64,000 nt of DNA from Paracoccus pantotrophus (GCF_008824185.1 NZ_CP044426.1:814501-878500), one strand, 5' to 3'; shown: positions 15,335-24,576, numbered from the stretch's first letter. Notes: generated from the sequence alone by a model not told the origin. A program made the numbers and translations.

Positions 15335-18265
15335 TCATCCCTTGGACAGCACCGCATCGCAGCGGGCGCAGGTGCCCGGATGGCGGTGGCTGCCGACATC
15401 GGGCAGGATCTTCCAGCAGCGCTGGCATTTCTCGCCCTCCGCCGGCTCGAAGACGACGCCGATGCCGGGCACGTCCGACAGCCGGAACGCCTCGCCCGGC
15501 GCCGGATCGCCGGTCAGGCTCAGGTCCGAAGTGATGCAGATATCGGCGAAATCCACCGATTTCAGCGCCTTCAGATCCTCGGGCTCCTCGACATGCACGA
15601 CCGGTGCGGCCTCCAGGCTGGCGCCGATCACCTTGTCCGTGCGCTTGATCTCCAGCGCGGCGGTCACGGTGCGGCGGATGCGGCGGATGGTGTCCCATTT
15701 CGCCGCCAGCGGTTCGTTCAGCCATTCCGCCGGGGTGACGGGGAAGTCCCGCAGATGCACGCTGTCCTCCTCCGAGGGGAAGCGGCTCAGCCAGACATCC
15801 TCCATGGTGAAGGGCAGGATCGGTGCCAGCCAGGTGACGAGCCGGTGGAACAGCAGGTCCAGCACCGTGCGCGCCGCCCGCCGCCGCGGCGCATCGGGCG
15901 CGTCGCAGTAAAGCGCATCCTTGCGGATGTCGAAATAAAAGGCCGACAGGTCCACCGTCGCGAACTGGAATACCGCCTGGAACACGCCCTGGAAGTCGAA
16001 GCCGTCATAGCCATGGCGCAATTGCCGGTCGATCTGTGCAAGGCGATGCAGCACCCATTGCTCCAGTTCCGGCATCTCGGCCGGATCGATGCGCTCGGCC
16101 TCGGTAAAGCCGGCCAGGTTGCCCAGGATGAAGCGCAGCGTGTTGCGCAGCCGGCGATAGCTGTCGGCGGTGCCCTTGAGGATCTCGGGCCCGATGCGCT
16201 GGTCGGCGGTATAGTCGGTCTGCGCCACCCAGAGCCGCAGGATGTCGGCGCCGTATTGCTGGATGACCTCGGCCGGCACGATGGTATTACCGAGCGACTT
16301 GGACATCTTCATGCCCTTCTCGTCCAGGGTGAAGCCATGCGTGACCACGTTGCGATAGGGCGCCCGCCCCTTGGTCGCGCAGGCCTGCAGCAGCGAGGAT
16401 TGGAACCAGCCGCGATGCTGGTCGGTGCCTTCCAGATAGACATCGGCGATGCCGTCCGGCGCCCCGTCGGCGCGGTCGCGCAGCACGAAGGCATGGGTCG
16501 AGCCAGAATCGAACCACACGTCCAGCACGTCCATGACCTGCTCGTAATCGGCCGGATCGGCCACGCCCGCCAGCACCTCGGCGGCAAAGCCGGGGCGATA
16601 CCAGGCATCGGCGCCGTCCCGTTCGAAGGCTTCGATGATGCGGTCGTTCACCCGCTGGTCGCGCAGCAGGAACTCCGGGTCGCCGGGCTTGGCGCCCTTC
16701 TTCACGAAACAGGTCAGCGGCACGCCCCAGGCGCGCTGGCGCGACAGCACCCAGTCGGGCCGGTTCTCGACCATGGAATGGATGCGGTTGCGGCCCGATT
16801 GCGGCCACCATTTCACCAGCCTGTCGATGCTGGTCAGCGCCCGCGTGCGGATGGTGTCGCCATATTCGCCCATGCCATCGGCCAGCGCATGGTCGATGGC
16901 CGCGAACCATTGCGGCGTGTTGCGATAGATCAGCGGCGCCTTGGACCGCCAGCTATGCGGATAGGAATGCTTGATCTTGCCCTTGGCCAGCAGTGCGCCG
17001 GCCCAGGCCAGCTGCTTGATGACGCTGACATTGGCCGGGCCTTCCTTGCCGTCGGGCGCGATGATCGCCTGGCCGCCGAACAGCGGCAGGTCGGCGCGAT
17101 AGGAGCCGTCCGGCTCGACATTATAGGTCATCGGCAGCTTGAAGCGCAGCCCAAGCTGATAATCGTCGTCGCCATGGCTGGGCGCGGTATGGACGAAGCC
17201 CGTGCCCGCGTCCTCGGTGACGTGATCGCCCGGCAGCATGGGCACGTCATAATCCCATTCGCCCGCGCCGCCCTCGACGCTGCGCAACGGATGCGCGAGC
17301 AGCAGCCCCTCCAGATCCGAGGCCGCCACGTCGCGGACCCGCTGCCAGTCCTCGATCTTGCCGGCCTGCTTCACGCTCTCGGCCAGCGCATCGGCCAGCA
17401 CCAGAAGCTCGCCCGGGCGCGCCGTGGCCCCCTCGGCCACCCCGCCCACGCGGTAAAGCCCATAGGCGATGGCCGGATTATAGGCCACGGCCCGGTTCTG
17501 CGGGATGGTCCAGGGCGTCGTGGTCCAGATCACCACGCTGGCCGGGCTTTCCGTTTCCCAAATACCCTGCGACGATTCCACCCGGAACCGCACCCAGATG
17601 GTGTGGCTGGTATGGTCGTGATACTCGACCTCGGCCTCGGCCAGGGCGGTCTTCTCGACCGGCGACCACATCACTGGCTTCGAGCCCTGGTAGAGCGCGC
17701 CGTTCATCAACAGCTTCATGAACTCGGCCGCGATCACCGCCTCGGCGTGATGGTCCATGGTCAGATAGGGATCGTCCCACTTGCCGGTGATGCCCAGCCG
17801 CTTGAACTCCTCGCGCTGGACATCGACCCAATGCTCGGCAAAGCGGCGGCATTCCTGGCGGAACTCCACCACGTCGACCGCGTCCTTGTCCTGGCCGGCC
17901 TTGCGGTATTTCTCCTCGATCTTCCATTCGATCGGCAGGCCGTGGCAGTCCCAGCCCGGCACATAGCGCGCATCGCGGCCCATCATCTGGTGGCTGCGCA
18001 CGATGATGTCCTTGATCGTCTTGTTCAGCGCGTGGCCGATATGCAGGTTGCCGTTCGCATAGGGTGGGCCGTCATGCAGGATGAAGGGCGCGCGTCCCGC
18101 TGCCTTCTCGCGCAGCCGGTCGTAGATGCCGATGCGCTCCCAGCGGGCCAGCCATTCGGGCTCGCGTTGCGGCAGGCCGGCGCGCATCGGGAAATCGGTC
18201 TGGGGCAGGAAGACGGTGTCGCGGTAATCGGTCGCGGCCTGGGTCTCGGTGGTCGTGTCGCTCAT
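15335..18265 (-). CDS. ileS: Isoleucyl-tRNA synthetase
   Basis: A 976-residue class I aminoacyl-tRNA synthetase. The HIGH motif lies in NGNLHIGHALN near residue 65 and the KMSKS motif in KMSKSLGNTI near residue 650. An editing domain with TTPWTIPQN lies between them. A C-terminal zinc-binding region has C-x2-C pairs in EKCQRCWK and CARCDAVL. It charges tRNA-Ile in the cytoplasm and hydrolyses mischarged valine. The start at 18265 (MSDTTTETQ) is preferred to the in-frame Met further upstream, which would add unrelated residues. Confidence 0.98.
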   Translation of the reverse strand: MSDTTTETQAATDYRDTVFLPQTDFPMRAGLPQREPEWLARWERIGIYDRLREKAAGRAPFILHDGPPYANGNLHIGHALNKTIKDIIVRSHQMMGRDARYVPGWDCHGLPIEWKIEEKYRKAGQDKDAVDVVEFRQECRRFAEHWVDVQREEFKRLGITGKWDDPYLTMDHHAEAVIAAEFMKLLMNGALYQGSKPVMWSPVEKTALAEAEVEYHDHTSHTIWVRFRVESSQGIWETESPASVVIWTTTPWTIPQNRAVAYNPAIAYGLYRVGGVAEGATARPGELLVLADALAESVKQAGKIEDWQRVRDVAASDLEGLLLAHPLRSVEGGAGEWDYDVPMLPGDHVTEDAGTGFVHTAPSHGDDDYQLGLRFKLPMTYNVEPDGSYRADLPLFGGQAIIAPDGKEGPANVSVIKQLAWAGALLAKGKIKHSYPHSWRSKAPLIYRNTPQWFAAIDHALADGMGEYGDTIRTRALTSIDRLVKWWPQSGRNRIHSMVENRPDWVLSRQRAWGVPLTCFVKKGAKPGDPEFLLRDQRVNDRIIEAFERDGADAWYRPGFAAEVLAGVADPADYEQVMDVLDVWFDSGSTHAFVLRDRADGAPDGIADVYLEGTDQHRGWFQSSLLQACATKGRAPYRNVVTHGFTLDEKGMKMSKSLGNTIVPAEVIQQYGADILRLWVAQTDYTADQRIGPEILKGTADSYRRLRNTLRFILGNLAGFTEAERIDPAEMPELEQWVLHRLAQIDRQLRHGYDGFDFQGVFQAVFQFATVDLSAFYFDIRKDALYCDAPDAPRRRAARTVLDLLFHRLVTWLAPILPFTMEDVWLSRFPSEEDSVHLRDFPVTPAEWLNEPLAAKWDTIRRIRRTVTAALEIKRTDKVIGASLEAAPVVHVEEPEDLKALKSVDFADICITSDLSLTGDPAPGEAFRLSDVPGIGVVFEPAEGEKCQRCWKILPDVGSHRHPGTCARCDAVLSKG

Positions 18266-18535
18266 CTGGCGGGAATCCTTCGCTGGCAGGGCAGGCATGC
18301 ATGACCCGGCGGCGAGGGCTCCCTACGCCGCCGGGCGAATAATTCGGAAAATCCGCGCCCTGCTGAACATGCGCGGGTTATAGGAAACCGCCCCGGACCC
18401 TGCAAGCGCCGCTTGCACCGCCCCGCCAGCAGGCAGGGCCCGTGCCTTTGCCGCATCGCGCCTGCGCTGCCATGCCGCGCCGAGCGGGGCCGCCTCGGGC
18501 TTGCGGGCCCGGTCGTTCCGGCCCATATCCGCCGC

Positions 18536-18937
18536 ATGATCCCGCCGCGCTTTGACGTCACCCCCGAACAGATCGACCGCGTCGTCGCCACCTTCTACGC
18601 CGCGATTCGCCGGCATGAGGTGCTGGGCCCGGTCTTTGCCGCCCATGTCGCCGACTGGCCCGAGCACGAGGCCAGGATCGCCCGCTTCTGGCGCAATGCC
18701 ATTCTCTACGAACGCGGCTATGACGGCAATCCGATGCAGGTCCACATGCGCGCGGGCGACGTGCAACCGCAGCATTTCTCGCCCTGGTTGATGCTTTTCG
18801 ACGAAACCCTGCGCCGCACCCTGCCGCCCGAGACGGCCAGGGCCTGGTCGGCGCTGGCGCATCGCATCGGCGCCGGCCTGCGCATGGGGGTCGAGGATCT
18901 GCGCGAGCGCCGTCCCGGCCCGCCGGCCTTGCGCTAG
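18536..18937 (+). CDS. Group III truncated hemoglobin
   Basis: A 133-residue globin of the truncated group III type: an early helix FDVTPEQIDRVVATFYAAI, FWRNAILYERGYDGNP, and the proximal histidine in QPQHFSPWLMLFDETL near residue 82. Proteins of this class bind heme and O2/NO; a role in redox or NO protection is often proposed. The start at 18536 gives the usual length; the open frame extends to 18413 but those residues do not match. It is convergent with nothing and stands apart from ileS (divergent, 270 bases) and the VOC gene downstream. Confidence 0.85.
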   Translation: MIPPRFDVTPEQIDRVVATFYAAIRRHEVLGPVFAAHVADWPEHEARIARFWRNAILYERGYDGNPMQVHMRAGDVQPQHFSPWLMLFDETLRRTLPPETARAWSALAHRIGAGLRMGVEDLRERRPGPPALR

Positions 18938-18985
18938 GCGGCGCGCGAGGGTAAACAAAACGGGAACATTTGAAAGGACTTCCCG

Positions 18986-19309
18986 ATGAAGATCGACTAT
19001 CTCGAATTTTCCTCGCCCGACCTGCCGGCCACGAAAGCCTTCTTCAGGGAAGCCTTCGGCTGGGGTTTCAACGATTACGGCCCCGAATACCAGGAACTCG
19101 CCGATGCCGGAATCGCGGGCGGTATTGCTGCCGCTGCCCTGGCGCCGCCGCTGGTGATCCTCAAGGCCGACGACTTGGAAGCCGCGCTGGCCCGCGTGAC
19201 CGAGGCGGGGGCGACGATCACCCGGCCGATCTTCGACTTTCCCGGCGGCCGCCGTTTCCAGTTCCGCGAGCCGGGCGGCACCGAAATGGCGGTCTGGTCC
19301 GAACGCTGA
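18986..19309 (+). CDS. VOC-family (glyoxalase/dioxygenase-fold) protein
   Basis: A 107-residue single-domain protein: MKIDYLEFSSPDLPATKAFF at the start and FQFREPGGTEMAVW at the end form the two beta-alpha-beta-beta-beta halves of the vicinal-oxygen-chelate fold. The end Glu in GGTEMAVW and an early position would be metal ligands. AAAGGAC precedes the ATG. The actual substrate is unknown; family members include glyoxalase I, antibiotic-resistance proteins and regulators. It is convergent with the TRIC gene, 6 bases away. Confidence 0.85.
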   Translation: MKIDYLEFSSPDLPATKAFFREAFGWGFNDYGPEYQELADAGIAGGIAAAALAPPLVILKADDLEAALARVTEAGATITRPIFDFPGGRRFQFREPGGTEMAVWSER

Positions 19310-19315
19310 CGCCGG

Positions 19316-19948
19316 TCACTGCCGCGGCGGCCGCGCCTTGTAGACCGGCAGCCGCCAGCCGAAGCCCAGGCCCCCGGCGCGCAGCATCAGCACCATGGCC
19401 GCGCAGCCGATCAGCGCCCAGCCGCGCCCGGTGCCCAGGCCCAGCAGCAGCAGCGCCGCCACCGCCCCGCCAAAGGCGGCGGTGACGTAAAGCTCGCCCT
19501 GCTTCAGCACCAGCGGCACCTCGTTGCCGACCACGTCGCGCATCAGCCCGCCGAAGGTGCCGGTCATCACCCCCATCAGCACGGTCACCACCGGGCTTAC
19601 TCCCGCCTCCAGCGCCACGCCCACGCCCGCGGGCACCGCCACGGCCAGGGCAAAGGCATCCAGCCACAGGATGGCACGATAGCGGCTTTCCAGCCGATGC
19701 GCGGTAAAGAACACCACGATCGCCGCCCCGGCGGTCAGCAGCAAAAGCTCCGGCCGGCCGACCCAGAACACCGGCGCCCGGCCCAGCACCAGGTCGCGCA
19801 GGGTGCCGCCGCCGATCCCGGTCAGCGTGGCGAAGAAGATGAAGCCGACCACATCCAGCTGCCCGCGGCTGGCGACCAGCGCGCCCGTCAGGGCAAAGAC
19901 CAGCACGCTGGCATAATCCAGCAGCGGGATCAGCGCCTCGACGCTCAC
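19316..19948 (-). CDS. TRIC-type cation channel family protein (UPF0126, YicG-like)
   Basis: A 210-residue membrane protein with seven hydrophobic segments. It shows the duplicated glycine signature of the family: TGIGGGTLRDLVLG near residue 45 and TGTFGGLMRDVVGNE near residue 130. Bacterial TRIC homologues form homotrimeric cation-permeable channels. The GTG start at 19948 overlaps the rnhA stop (GTGA), so it is probably translated with rnhA and the GST gene in one unit. Longer frames to 20161 lie inside rnhA and are not real. Confidence 0.9.
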   Translation of the reverse strand: MSVEALIPLLDYASVLVFALTGALVASRGQLDVVGFIFFATLTGIGGGTLRDLVLGRAPVFWVGRPELLLLTAGAAIVVFFTAHRLESRYRAILWLDAFALAVAVPAGVGVALEAGVSPVVTVLMGVMTGTFGGLMRDVVGNEVPLVLKQGELYVTAAFGGAVAALLLLGLGTGRGWALIGCAAMVLMLRAGGLGFGWRLPVYKARPPRQ

Positions 19949-20412
19949 CCCGAGACCTTCGCCGGCTTGAAGGGCGCCATCCCCGCCCGCGCCAGCGCGT
20001 CGGCGCGCTCGTTCTCGGGATGGCCGGCATGGCCCTTGATCCATTCCCAGCGCACCTGGTGGCGGGCCTGCGCCGCGTCCAGCCGCTGCCACAGCTCGGC
20101 ATTCTTCACCGGCTTGCGGTCGGCGGTGCGCCAGCCGTTCTTCTTCCAGCCATGGATCCATTGCGTGACGCCGTTCTTCACATAGGCGCTGTCGGTGGTC
20201 ACGGTGATCTCGCTCGGCCGGGTCAGCGCCTCGAGCGCCGAGATCGCGGCCATCAGTTCCATGCGGTTATTGGTGGTCATGGCCTCGCCGCCCGACAGTT
20301 CGCGCTCCTTCAGCACCCTCTCGCCCTCCATGGCCCGCATCAGCACCCCCCAGCCGCCGGGGCCGGGATTGCCGCTGCAGGCGCCGTCAGTCCAGGCATG
20401 AAGCACGCTCAT
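19945..20412 (-). CDS. rnhA: Ribonuclease HI
   Basis: A 155-residue RNase H with the four acidic active-site positions: Asp in AWTDGACSGNPGPGGWG, Glu in NNRMELMAAISALEAL, Asp in TTDSAYVKNGV and Asp in NERADALA. The basic-handle helix with WKKNGW is present, as in E. coli RNase HI. It removes the RNA strand of RNA-DNA hybrids in the cytoplasm. Its start overlaps the end of the upstream GST gene by 4 bases and its stop overlaps the downstream channel gene. Confidence 0.97.
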   Translation of the reverse strand: MSVLHAWTDGACSGNPGPGGWGVLMRAMEGERVLKERELSGGEAMTTNNRMELMAAISALEALTRPSEITVTTDSAYVKNGVTQWIHGWKKNGWRTADRKPVKNAELWQRLDAAQARHQVRWEWIKGHAGHPENERADALARAGMAPFKPAKVSG

Positions 20413-21014
20413 GCCTCCAGCCCCTCGTAGCCGGGCAGGGCGGCGATGCGGTCGAGCCAGCGCCCGATGCCGGGGAAACGCGCCATGTCGAAGCCGCCCA
20501 GGCTGCCCGCCGTATGGGTATAGCCGTAAAGGCAGATATCGGCGAGGCTCGGGGCATCGCCCACCAGCCAGTCATGCCCGGCCAGCCGGTCCTCCATCAC
20601 CTGCAGCAGGACATGGCCGCGTTCCAGCAGCTCCGCCATGCGCTCGGGCGTCGCCTGCGCACGACGGTGCGGATAGGTCCGCAGGGCGGCGCGCACGGCG
20701 ACGACGCCCTCGTGCTGGTTCTGCTCCCAGAACATCCAGCCCAGCATGGCGGCGTGCCCGAAGGCATCCTTCGGCACGAAGCGTGTGCCCTCGCCCAGCC
20801 AGCACAGGATCGCGTTCGATTCCGGCAACAGCCGCCCGTCATCCAGCTCCAGCACCGGCGCCTTGCCAAAGGGCAGCCGCCCTTCGGCCTTGGCGCGTTC
20901 CAGCGCCTCGGTCTGGTATTCCACGTCCAGGATCTCGCAATCCCGCCCCAGCAGCGCCAAGAGCAGCCGTACCTTGTAGCTGTTGCCGGATGACGGCATC
21001 GACCACAGTTTCAT
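20409..21014 (-). CDS. Glutathione S-transferase family protein
   Basis: A 201-residue two-domain GST: an N-terminal thioredoxin-like domain MKLWSMPSSGNSYKVRLLLA with a Ser-rich active-site loop, the cis-Pro in GKAPVLELDDG, and the PESNAIL glutathione contact. An all-helical C-terminal domain with LADICLYGYTH follows. It likely conjugates or reduces electrophiles using glutathione. It begins an operon GST-rnhA-TRIC with 4-base overlaps. An intergenic palindromic repeat separates it from ispH upstream. Confidence 0.9.
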   Translation of the reverse strand: MKLWSMPSSGNSYKVRLLLALLGRDCEILDVEYQTEALERAKAEGRLPFGKAPVLELDDGRLLPESNAILCWLGEGTRFVPKDAFGHAAMLGWMFWEQNQHEGVVAVRAALRTYPHRRAQATPERMAELLERGHVLLQVMEDRLAGHDWLVGDAPSLADICLYGYTHTAGSLGGFDMARFPGIGRWLDRIAALPGYEGLEA

Positions 21015-21024
21015 CCCGCAATCC

Positions 21025-21085
21025 TTCTTTCTTGTCCAAATATCCTGGGGGAGCCCCGCAGGGGCGGGGGCAAGGCCCCCACGGG
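21025..21085 (+). repeat. Intergenic palindromic repeat, copy A
   Basis: A sequence beginning TTCTTTCTTGTCCAAATATCC followed by alternating G- and C-runs able to fold. It belongs to the family with core CGTTNCNAAATACCC found at 27161, 27206, 37016, 41311, 41410, 46991, 47080 and 51326. This copy is degenerate. Confidence 0.55.
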
Positions 21086-21091
21086 CGAGGC

Positions 21092-22042
21092 TCAGGCCTC
21101 GCGCAAGACCCGCGGCACCTTGAACTCGACATTCTCGCGCGCCGTCTCGACCATCTCGACGGTCAGGTCGTAGCGTTCGGCAAAGGCTGCGACCACCTCG
21201 TCGACCAGCACCTCGGGGGCCGAGGCGCCGGCGGTCACGCCAACCGCCCGCGCGCCCGCGATGGCGCGCCAGTCGATCTGGTCGGCCCGCATCACCAGCT
21301 GCGAATAGGCGCAGCCGGCGGCGCTGCCGACCTCGACCAGCCGGCGCGAGTTCGAGCTGTTCGGCGCCCCGATCACCAGCAGCGCGTCGATCCGCCCGGC
21401 GATGGCCTTGACCGAGGCCTGGCGGTTGGTCGTGGCATAGCAGATGTCCTCCTTGGCCGGGCCGACGATGCCCGGAAACCGCGCCTGCAGCGCCGCGACG
21501 ATGGCGGCGGTGTCATCGACCGACAGCGTGGTCTGGGTGATGAAGGCCAGCCGCGAGGGATCGCGCGGCGCGATCATGGCCACGTCCTCGACCGTCTCGA
21601 CCAGCAGCACCTCGCCCTCGGGCAATTGCCCCATGGTGCCCAGCACCTCCGGGTGGCCGGCATGGCCGATCATCACCATCTGCAGGCCCTCGGCATGATG
21701 GCGCTCGGCCTCGACATGGACCTTGCTGACCAAGGGGCAGGTGGCGTCCACGAAGACCATCTCGCGCCGCCGCGCCTCGGCCGGCACGGATTTCGGCACG
21801 CCATGGGCCGAGAAGATCACCGGCCGGTCGGAGGGCACATCGTCCAGCTCCTCGACAAAGACCGCGCCCTTGTCGCGCAAGCTGTCCACGACGAACTTGT
21901 TGTGCACGATCTCGTGGCGGACATAGACCGGCGCGCCCCATTTCTGCAGCGCCATCTCGACGATCTTGATGGCGCGGTCCACGCCGGCGCAAAAACCGCG
22001 CGGCGCGGCCAGGTAAAGGGTCAGGGGCGGTTTCTTGTCCAT
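21092..22042 (-). CDS. ispH: 4-hydroxy-3-methylbut-2-enyl diphosphate reductase
   Basis: A 316-residue IspH (LytB). The three cysteines that hold the iron-sulfur cluster are visible in PRGFCAGVDRA, DATCPLVSKVH and ICYATTNRQ. The catalytic region with SSNSRRLVEV is also present. IspH makes IPP and DMAPP in the last step of the methylerythritol phosphate pathway. The ATG at 22042 follows AGGTGAGG closely; a GTG nine bases earlier is an alternative start. It is followed on the same strand by the GST-rnhA genes after a repeat, and lies 40 bases after apt. Confidence 0.97.
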   Translation of the reverse strand: MDKKPPLTLYLAAPRGFCAGVDRAIKIVEMALQKWGAPVYVRHEIVHNKFVVDSLRDKGAVFVEELDDVPSDRPVIFSAHGVPKSVPAEARRREMVFVDATCPLVSKVHVEAERHHAEGLQMVMIGHAGHPEVLGTMGQLPEGEVLLVETVEDVAMIAPRDPSRLAFITQTTLSVDDTAAIVAALQARFPGIVGPAKEDICYATTNRQASVKAIAGRIDALLVIGAPNSSNSRRLVEVGSAAGCAYSQLVMRADQIDWRAIAGARAVGVTAGASAPEVLVDEVVAAFAERYDLTVEMVETARENVEFKVPRVLREA

Positions 22043-22081
22043 GGGCCTCACCTAACCCCGGCAAGGGCCTGCCGCAAGGGA

Positions 22082-22645
22082 TCAGGCGCCCTCGAAACTG
22101 GTCAGGGCATGGACCTCGTGGCCCAGCCCCTCCAGCAATGCCCGCCCGCCCAGCTCGGGCAGCTCGATCACGAAGGCGCTGCCCACCACCTCGGCCCCCA
22201 GCCGCTGGCAAAGCGAGATGCCGGCCGCGGCGGTGCCGCCGGTGGCCAGAAGATCGTCGACGATCAGCACCCGCTCGCCGGGTTTCAGCGCGTCGTCATG
22301 GATCTCCATCACCGCCTCGCCATATTCCAGCGCATAGGCCTGGCTGATGACCGCGCCGGGCAGCTTGCCCTTCTTGCGGATCGGCACGAAGCCCACGGAA
22401 AGCTGATGCGCCACCGCGCCGCCCAGGATGAAACCGCGCGCCTCCAGCCCCACCACCTTGTCGATATCCTCGCCGGCATAGGCGGCCAGCAGCTGGTCCA
22501 CCGCCATGCGAAAGCCGCGCGCATCGGCGAAAAGCGTGGTCACGTCGCGAAACAGGATGCCCTCATGCGGGAAATCCACGATGGTGCGGATATAGTCGCG
22601 CACCGTGCGGCTGTCGCGGCGGCGTCTTTCGGGCCGGTTCTCCAT
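22082..22645 (-). CDS. apt: Adenine phosphoribosyltransferase
   Basis: A 187-residue type I phosphoribosyltransferase. The N-terminal part has DYIRTIVDFPHEGILFRDVT, the substrate loop GLEARGFILGG, and the PRPP-binding motif VLIVDDLLATGGTAAAG near residue 125. It salvages adenine to AMP. The ATG overlaps the stop of the flavin reductase gene by one base (TGATG), implying coupled translation. Slightly longer N-terminus than E. coli Apt is Arg-rich. Confidence 0.97.
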   Translation of the reverse strand: MENRPERRRRDSRTVRDYIRTIVDFPHEGILFRDVTTLFADARGFRMAVDQLLAAYAGEDIDKVVGLEARGFILGGAVAHQLSVGFVPIRKKGKLPGAVISQAYALEYGEAVMEIHDDALKPGERVLIVDDLLATGGTAAAGISLCQRLGAEVVGSAFVIELPELGGRALLEGLGHEVHALTSFEGA

Positions 22646-23241
22646 CAGGGGCGCTCCATCTCGAAGGTCTGGGTGGTGATGGTGTAATCCTTGTAGCCCA
22701 TGCGCGACAGCCAGCCGGTGCCGTGCAGGTCGAAGCGGCCGTCCTTCAGGCAATCCTCGCGCAGGTGGATGCCGGTGACGACGCCCAGCACCATGTAATT
22801 TGCTTCGCCCGCCAGCCGCAGGATGCGGGTCGCGCGGCATTCCAGCGCCGCGGCGGCGCCGGCCACGCGCGGGCAGTCGATGGTCTGGCATTCGGCGGGC
22901 TCGATCCCGGCCGCCTCGAATTCGTTCACCCCGGCGGGGAAGGCGGCGGAACTGGCATTGACCTGGTCCTTCAGCGGCCCGTCGGCGATATTGACGCAGA
23001 AGACGCGCGACTCGGCGATCTGGGCCACGCTGTCCTTGGTGCCCTGCCGGTCCGGCTTGGCCGAGGTCGAGGCGAACATGACCTGCGGCGGCACATAGGC
23101 GGTCAGGTTGAAGAAGGAATAGGGCGCCAGGTTGTCGCCCTGCCGGCCGCGGGTCGAGATCCAGCCGATCGGGCGGGGCGCAACGATGGCGTTCAGCGGG
23201 TTGTGCGGCAGCCCGTGGCCGTCCTGGGGTCGGTAGAACAT
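22645..23241 (-). CDS. Flavin reductase family protein (FMN-binding split barrel)
   Basis: A 198-residue protein of the flavin reductase-like FMN-binding family: PLNAIVAPRPIGWISTRG near residue 15, NLAPYSFFNLTAYVPP, and a C-terminal dimer region. Members supply reduced flavin or bind FMN; the physiological partner is unknown. The start at 23241 gives the normal family start (MFYRPQDGHG). It is the first gene of a unit with apt. The 220 bases to the divergent GNAT gene hold their promoters. Confidence 0.88.
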   Translation of the reverse strand: MFYRPQDGHGLPHNPLNAIVAPRPIGWISTRGRQGDNLAPYSFFNLTAYVPPQVMFASTSAKPDRQGTKDSVAQIAESRVFCVNIADGPLKDQVNASSAAFPAGVNEFEAAGIEPAECQTIDCPRVAGAAAALECRATRILRLAGEANYMVLGVVTGIHLREDCLKDGRFDLHGTGWLSRMGYKDYTITTQTFEMERP

Positions 23242-23461
23242 GGCGTGCCTCGCTGGTCCCTGCGTGATGCGGGGCCCAGAAGTGACCCCATGCGCCGGGC
23301 GCGTCAAGCGTTCTTGCCGCCCACCCGTCTACCTTTGCGACAGGCCGGCGAATTTTGCCGCCGGGGTTCCGCAGGCGGTTTTCCCGGCCGCGGCCGCATG
23401 TTACGCGGTCCCTGCGCCGCGCCAAGACCACCCGAATCCCGACCCCAGCACCGGAGGCAGG

Positions 23462-24022
23462 ATGTACGAACTTTGCCCCGAAACCCCCGCCGACACGCCC
23501 GAGGTCGAGGCGCTTCTGGACCTGTGCTTCGCGCCGGGGCGCACGGCGCTGTCCTCTTACAGGCTGCGCGACGGGGTCGCCCCCGTCGGACCGCTCTGCC
23601 TGATGCTGCGCGGCGATTTCGGCGCATTGATGGGGGCGATCCGCTATTGGCCGGTGCGCGTGGCCGGGCGGCCGGTGCTGCTCTTGGGCCCCGTCGCGGT
23701 GCATCCGACCACGCAGGGCGAGGGGCTGGGGGCGCTGCTGATGCGCGAAAGCCTGACACGGGCGGCCGAGATGGGGTGGCAGCGGGTGATGCTGGTGGGC
23801 GATCTTCCTTATTATCAACGCTTTGGCTTTTGGAATCTCGAAGGCGTCGAGATGCCGCCGCCCACCAACCCCGACCGCGTCCTGGGGCTGGAACTGGTGC
23901 CCGGCGCCTGGGCCGGCATCACCGGAACGGTCGAGCGCGAGACCGGCGAATCCGCACCCGGCCAGCGCGAGATGCGCCGCGAGGGCGGCGCCGGTCTCGC
24001 GCCGCCCGATCACTCGGCATAG
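23462..24022 (+). CDS. GNAT family N-acetyltransferase
   Basis: A 186-residue acetyltransferase. Acetyl-CoA motif A is visible as LGPVAVHPTTQGEGLGALLM near residues 76-95, followed by a helix, MLVGDLPYYQRFGFW (motif B), and a C-terminal extension. It resembles the YhbS group of GNAT proteins. The substrate is unknown. It overlaps the convergent Ivy-like gene by 13 bases. Confidence 0.88.
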   Translation: MYELCPETPADTPEVEALLDLCFAPGRTALSSYRLRDGVAPVGPLCLMLRGDFGALMGAIRYWPVRVAGRPVLLLGPVAVHPTTQGEGLGALLMRESLTRAAEMGWQRVMLVGDLPYYQRFGFWNLEGVEMPPPTNPDRVLGLELVPGAWAGITGTVERETGESAPGQREMRREGGAGLAPPDHSA

Positions 24023-24576
24023 ATGAAATCCTGCGGATGATTGGCCAGGCTGCCGGTCAGCGCCGCATAAAGGATGGTGCGCCCGTCGATCGTCTCGGGC
24101 CCGCCGGCCATGCCGAGCCAGGTCAGCAGTTCCGCCCCCTCGCCGTCGCGCACCGAAAGCACGCCATGGGCCGTCCCGCTGCCCGGCGCATAAAGCACCG
24201 CGAACTGGTTCGCCGCGCAATCGTGCTGCTTGCAGGCGGTCATGGCCAGATAGTCCTGGCCGCCGAAGGCGACCCTCTGGCTGGGCGAGATCACCGCGCC
24301 CTCGCTCAGCCATTCGGGCATCTGGTGGCCCTCGGCCATCTTCTCGACCGCGGCGGTCAGGCCCTGGTCCTTGCCCAGATCGGCCAGCGTCAGGCCCATA
24401 TCGGCGGCGGCTGCCTGTCCGGCCGATTGCCCGGCCGTCGCCTGCGCCCCCGTCTCTTGCGTTGCCGTGTCTTGCATCCCGGTGTCCTGTGCCCCGCTCT
24501 CCTGCGCCAGGGCGGCCGGCCCCAGCGCCAGCGCGGCGGTCAATGTCAGGGCGGGGATCGTGCGGCGGATGTTCAT
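24010..24576 (-). CDS. Ivy-type vertebrate lysozyme inhibitor
   Basis: A 188-residue secreted protein. The signal peptide is about 24 residues (MNIRRTIPALTLTAALALGP, cleaved after ALAQ). A linker of degenerate five-residue repeats (QDTGM, QDTAT, QETGA, QATAG) precedes the Ivy domain. The family motif CKQHDC lies near residue 118, matching the Ivy CKPHDC loop that inserts into the lysozyme active site. It would protect the periplasmic peptidoglycan. The repeat linker is unusual for Ivy. The central Pro of the loop is Gln here, which may weaken inhibition. Confidence 0.85.
   Translation of the reverse strand: MNIRRTIPALTLTAALALGPAALAQESGAQDTGMQDTATQETGAQATAGQSAGQAAAADMGLTLADLGKDQGLTAAVEKMAEGHQMPEWLSEGAVISPSQRVAFGGQDYLAMTACKQHDCAANQFAVLYAPGSGTAHGVLSVRDGEGAELLTWLGMAGGPETIDGRTILYAALTGSLANHPQDFIYAE

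Noticed and set aside
15305..18304. 999-codon plus-strand frame opposite ileS.
   Set aside because: Same reason: antisense of a complete, well-conserved gene.
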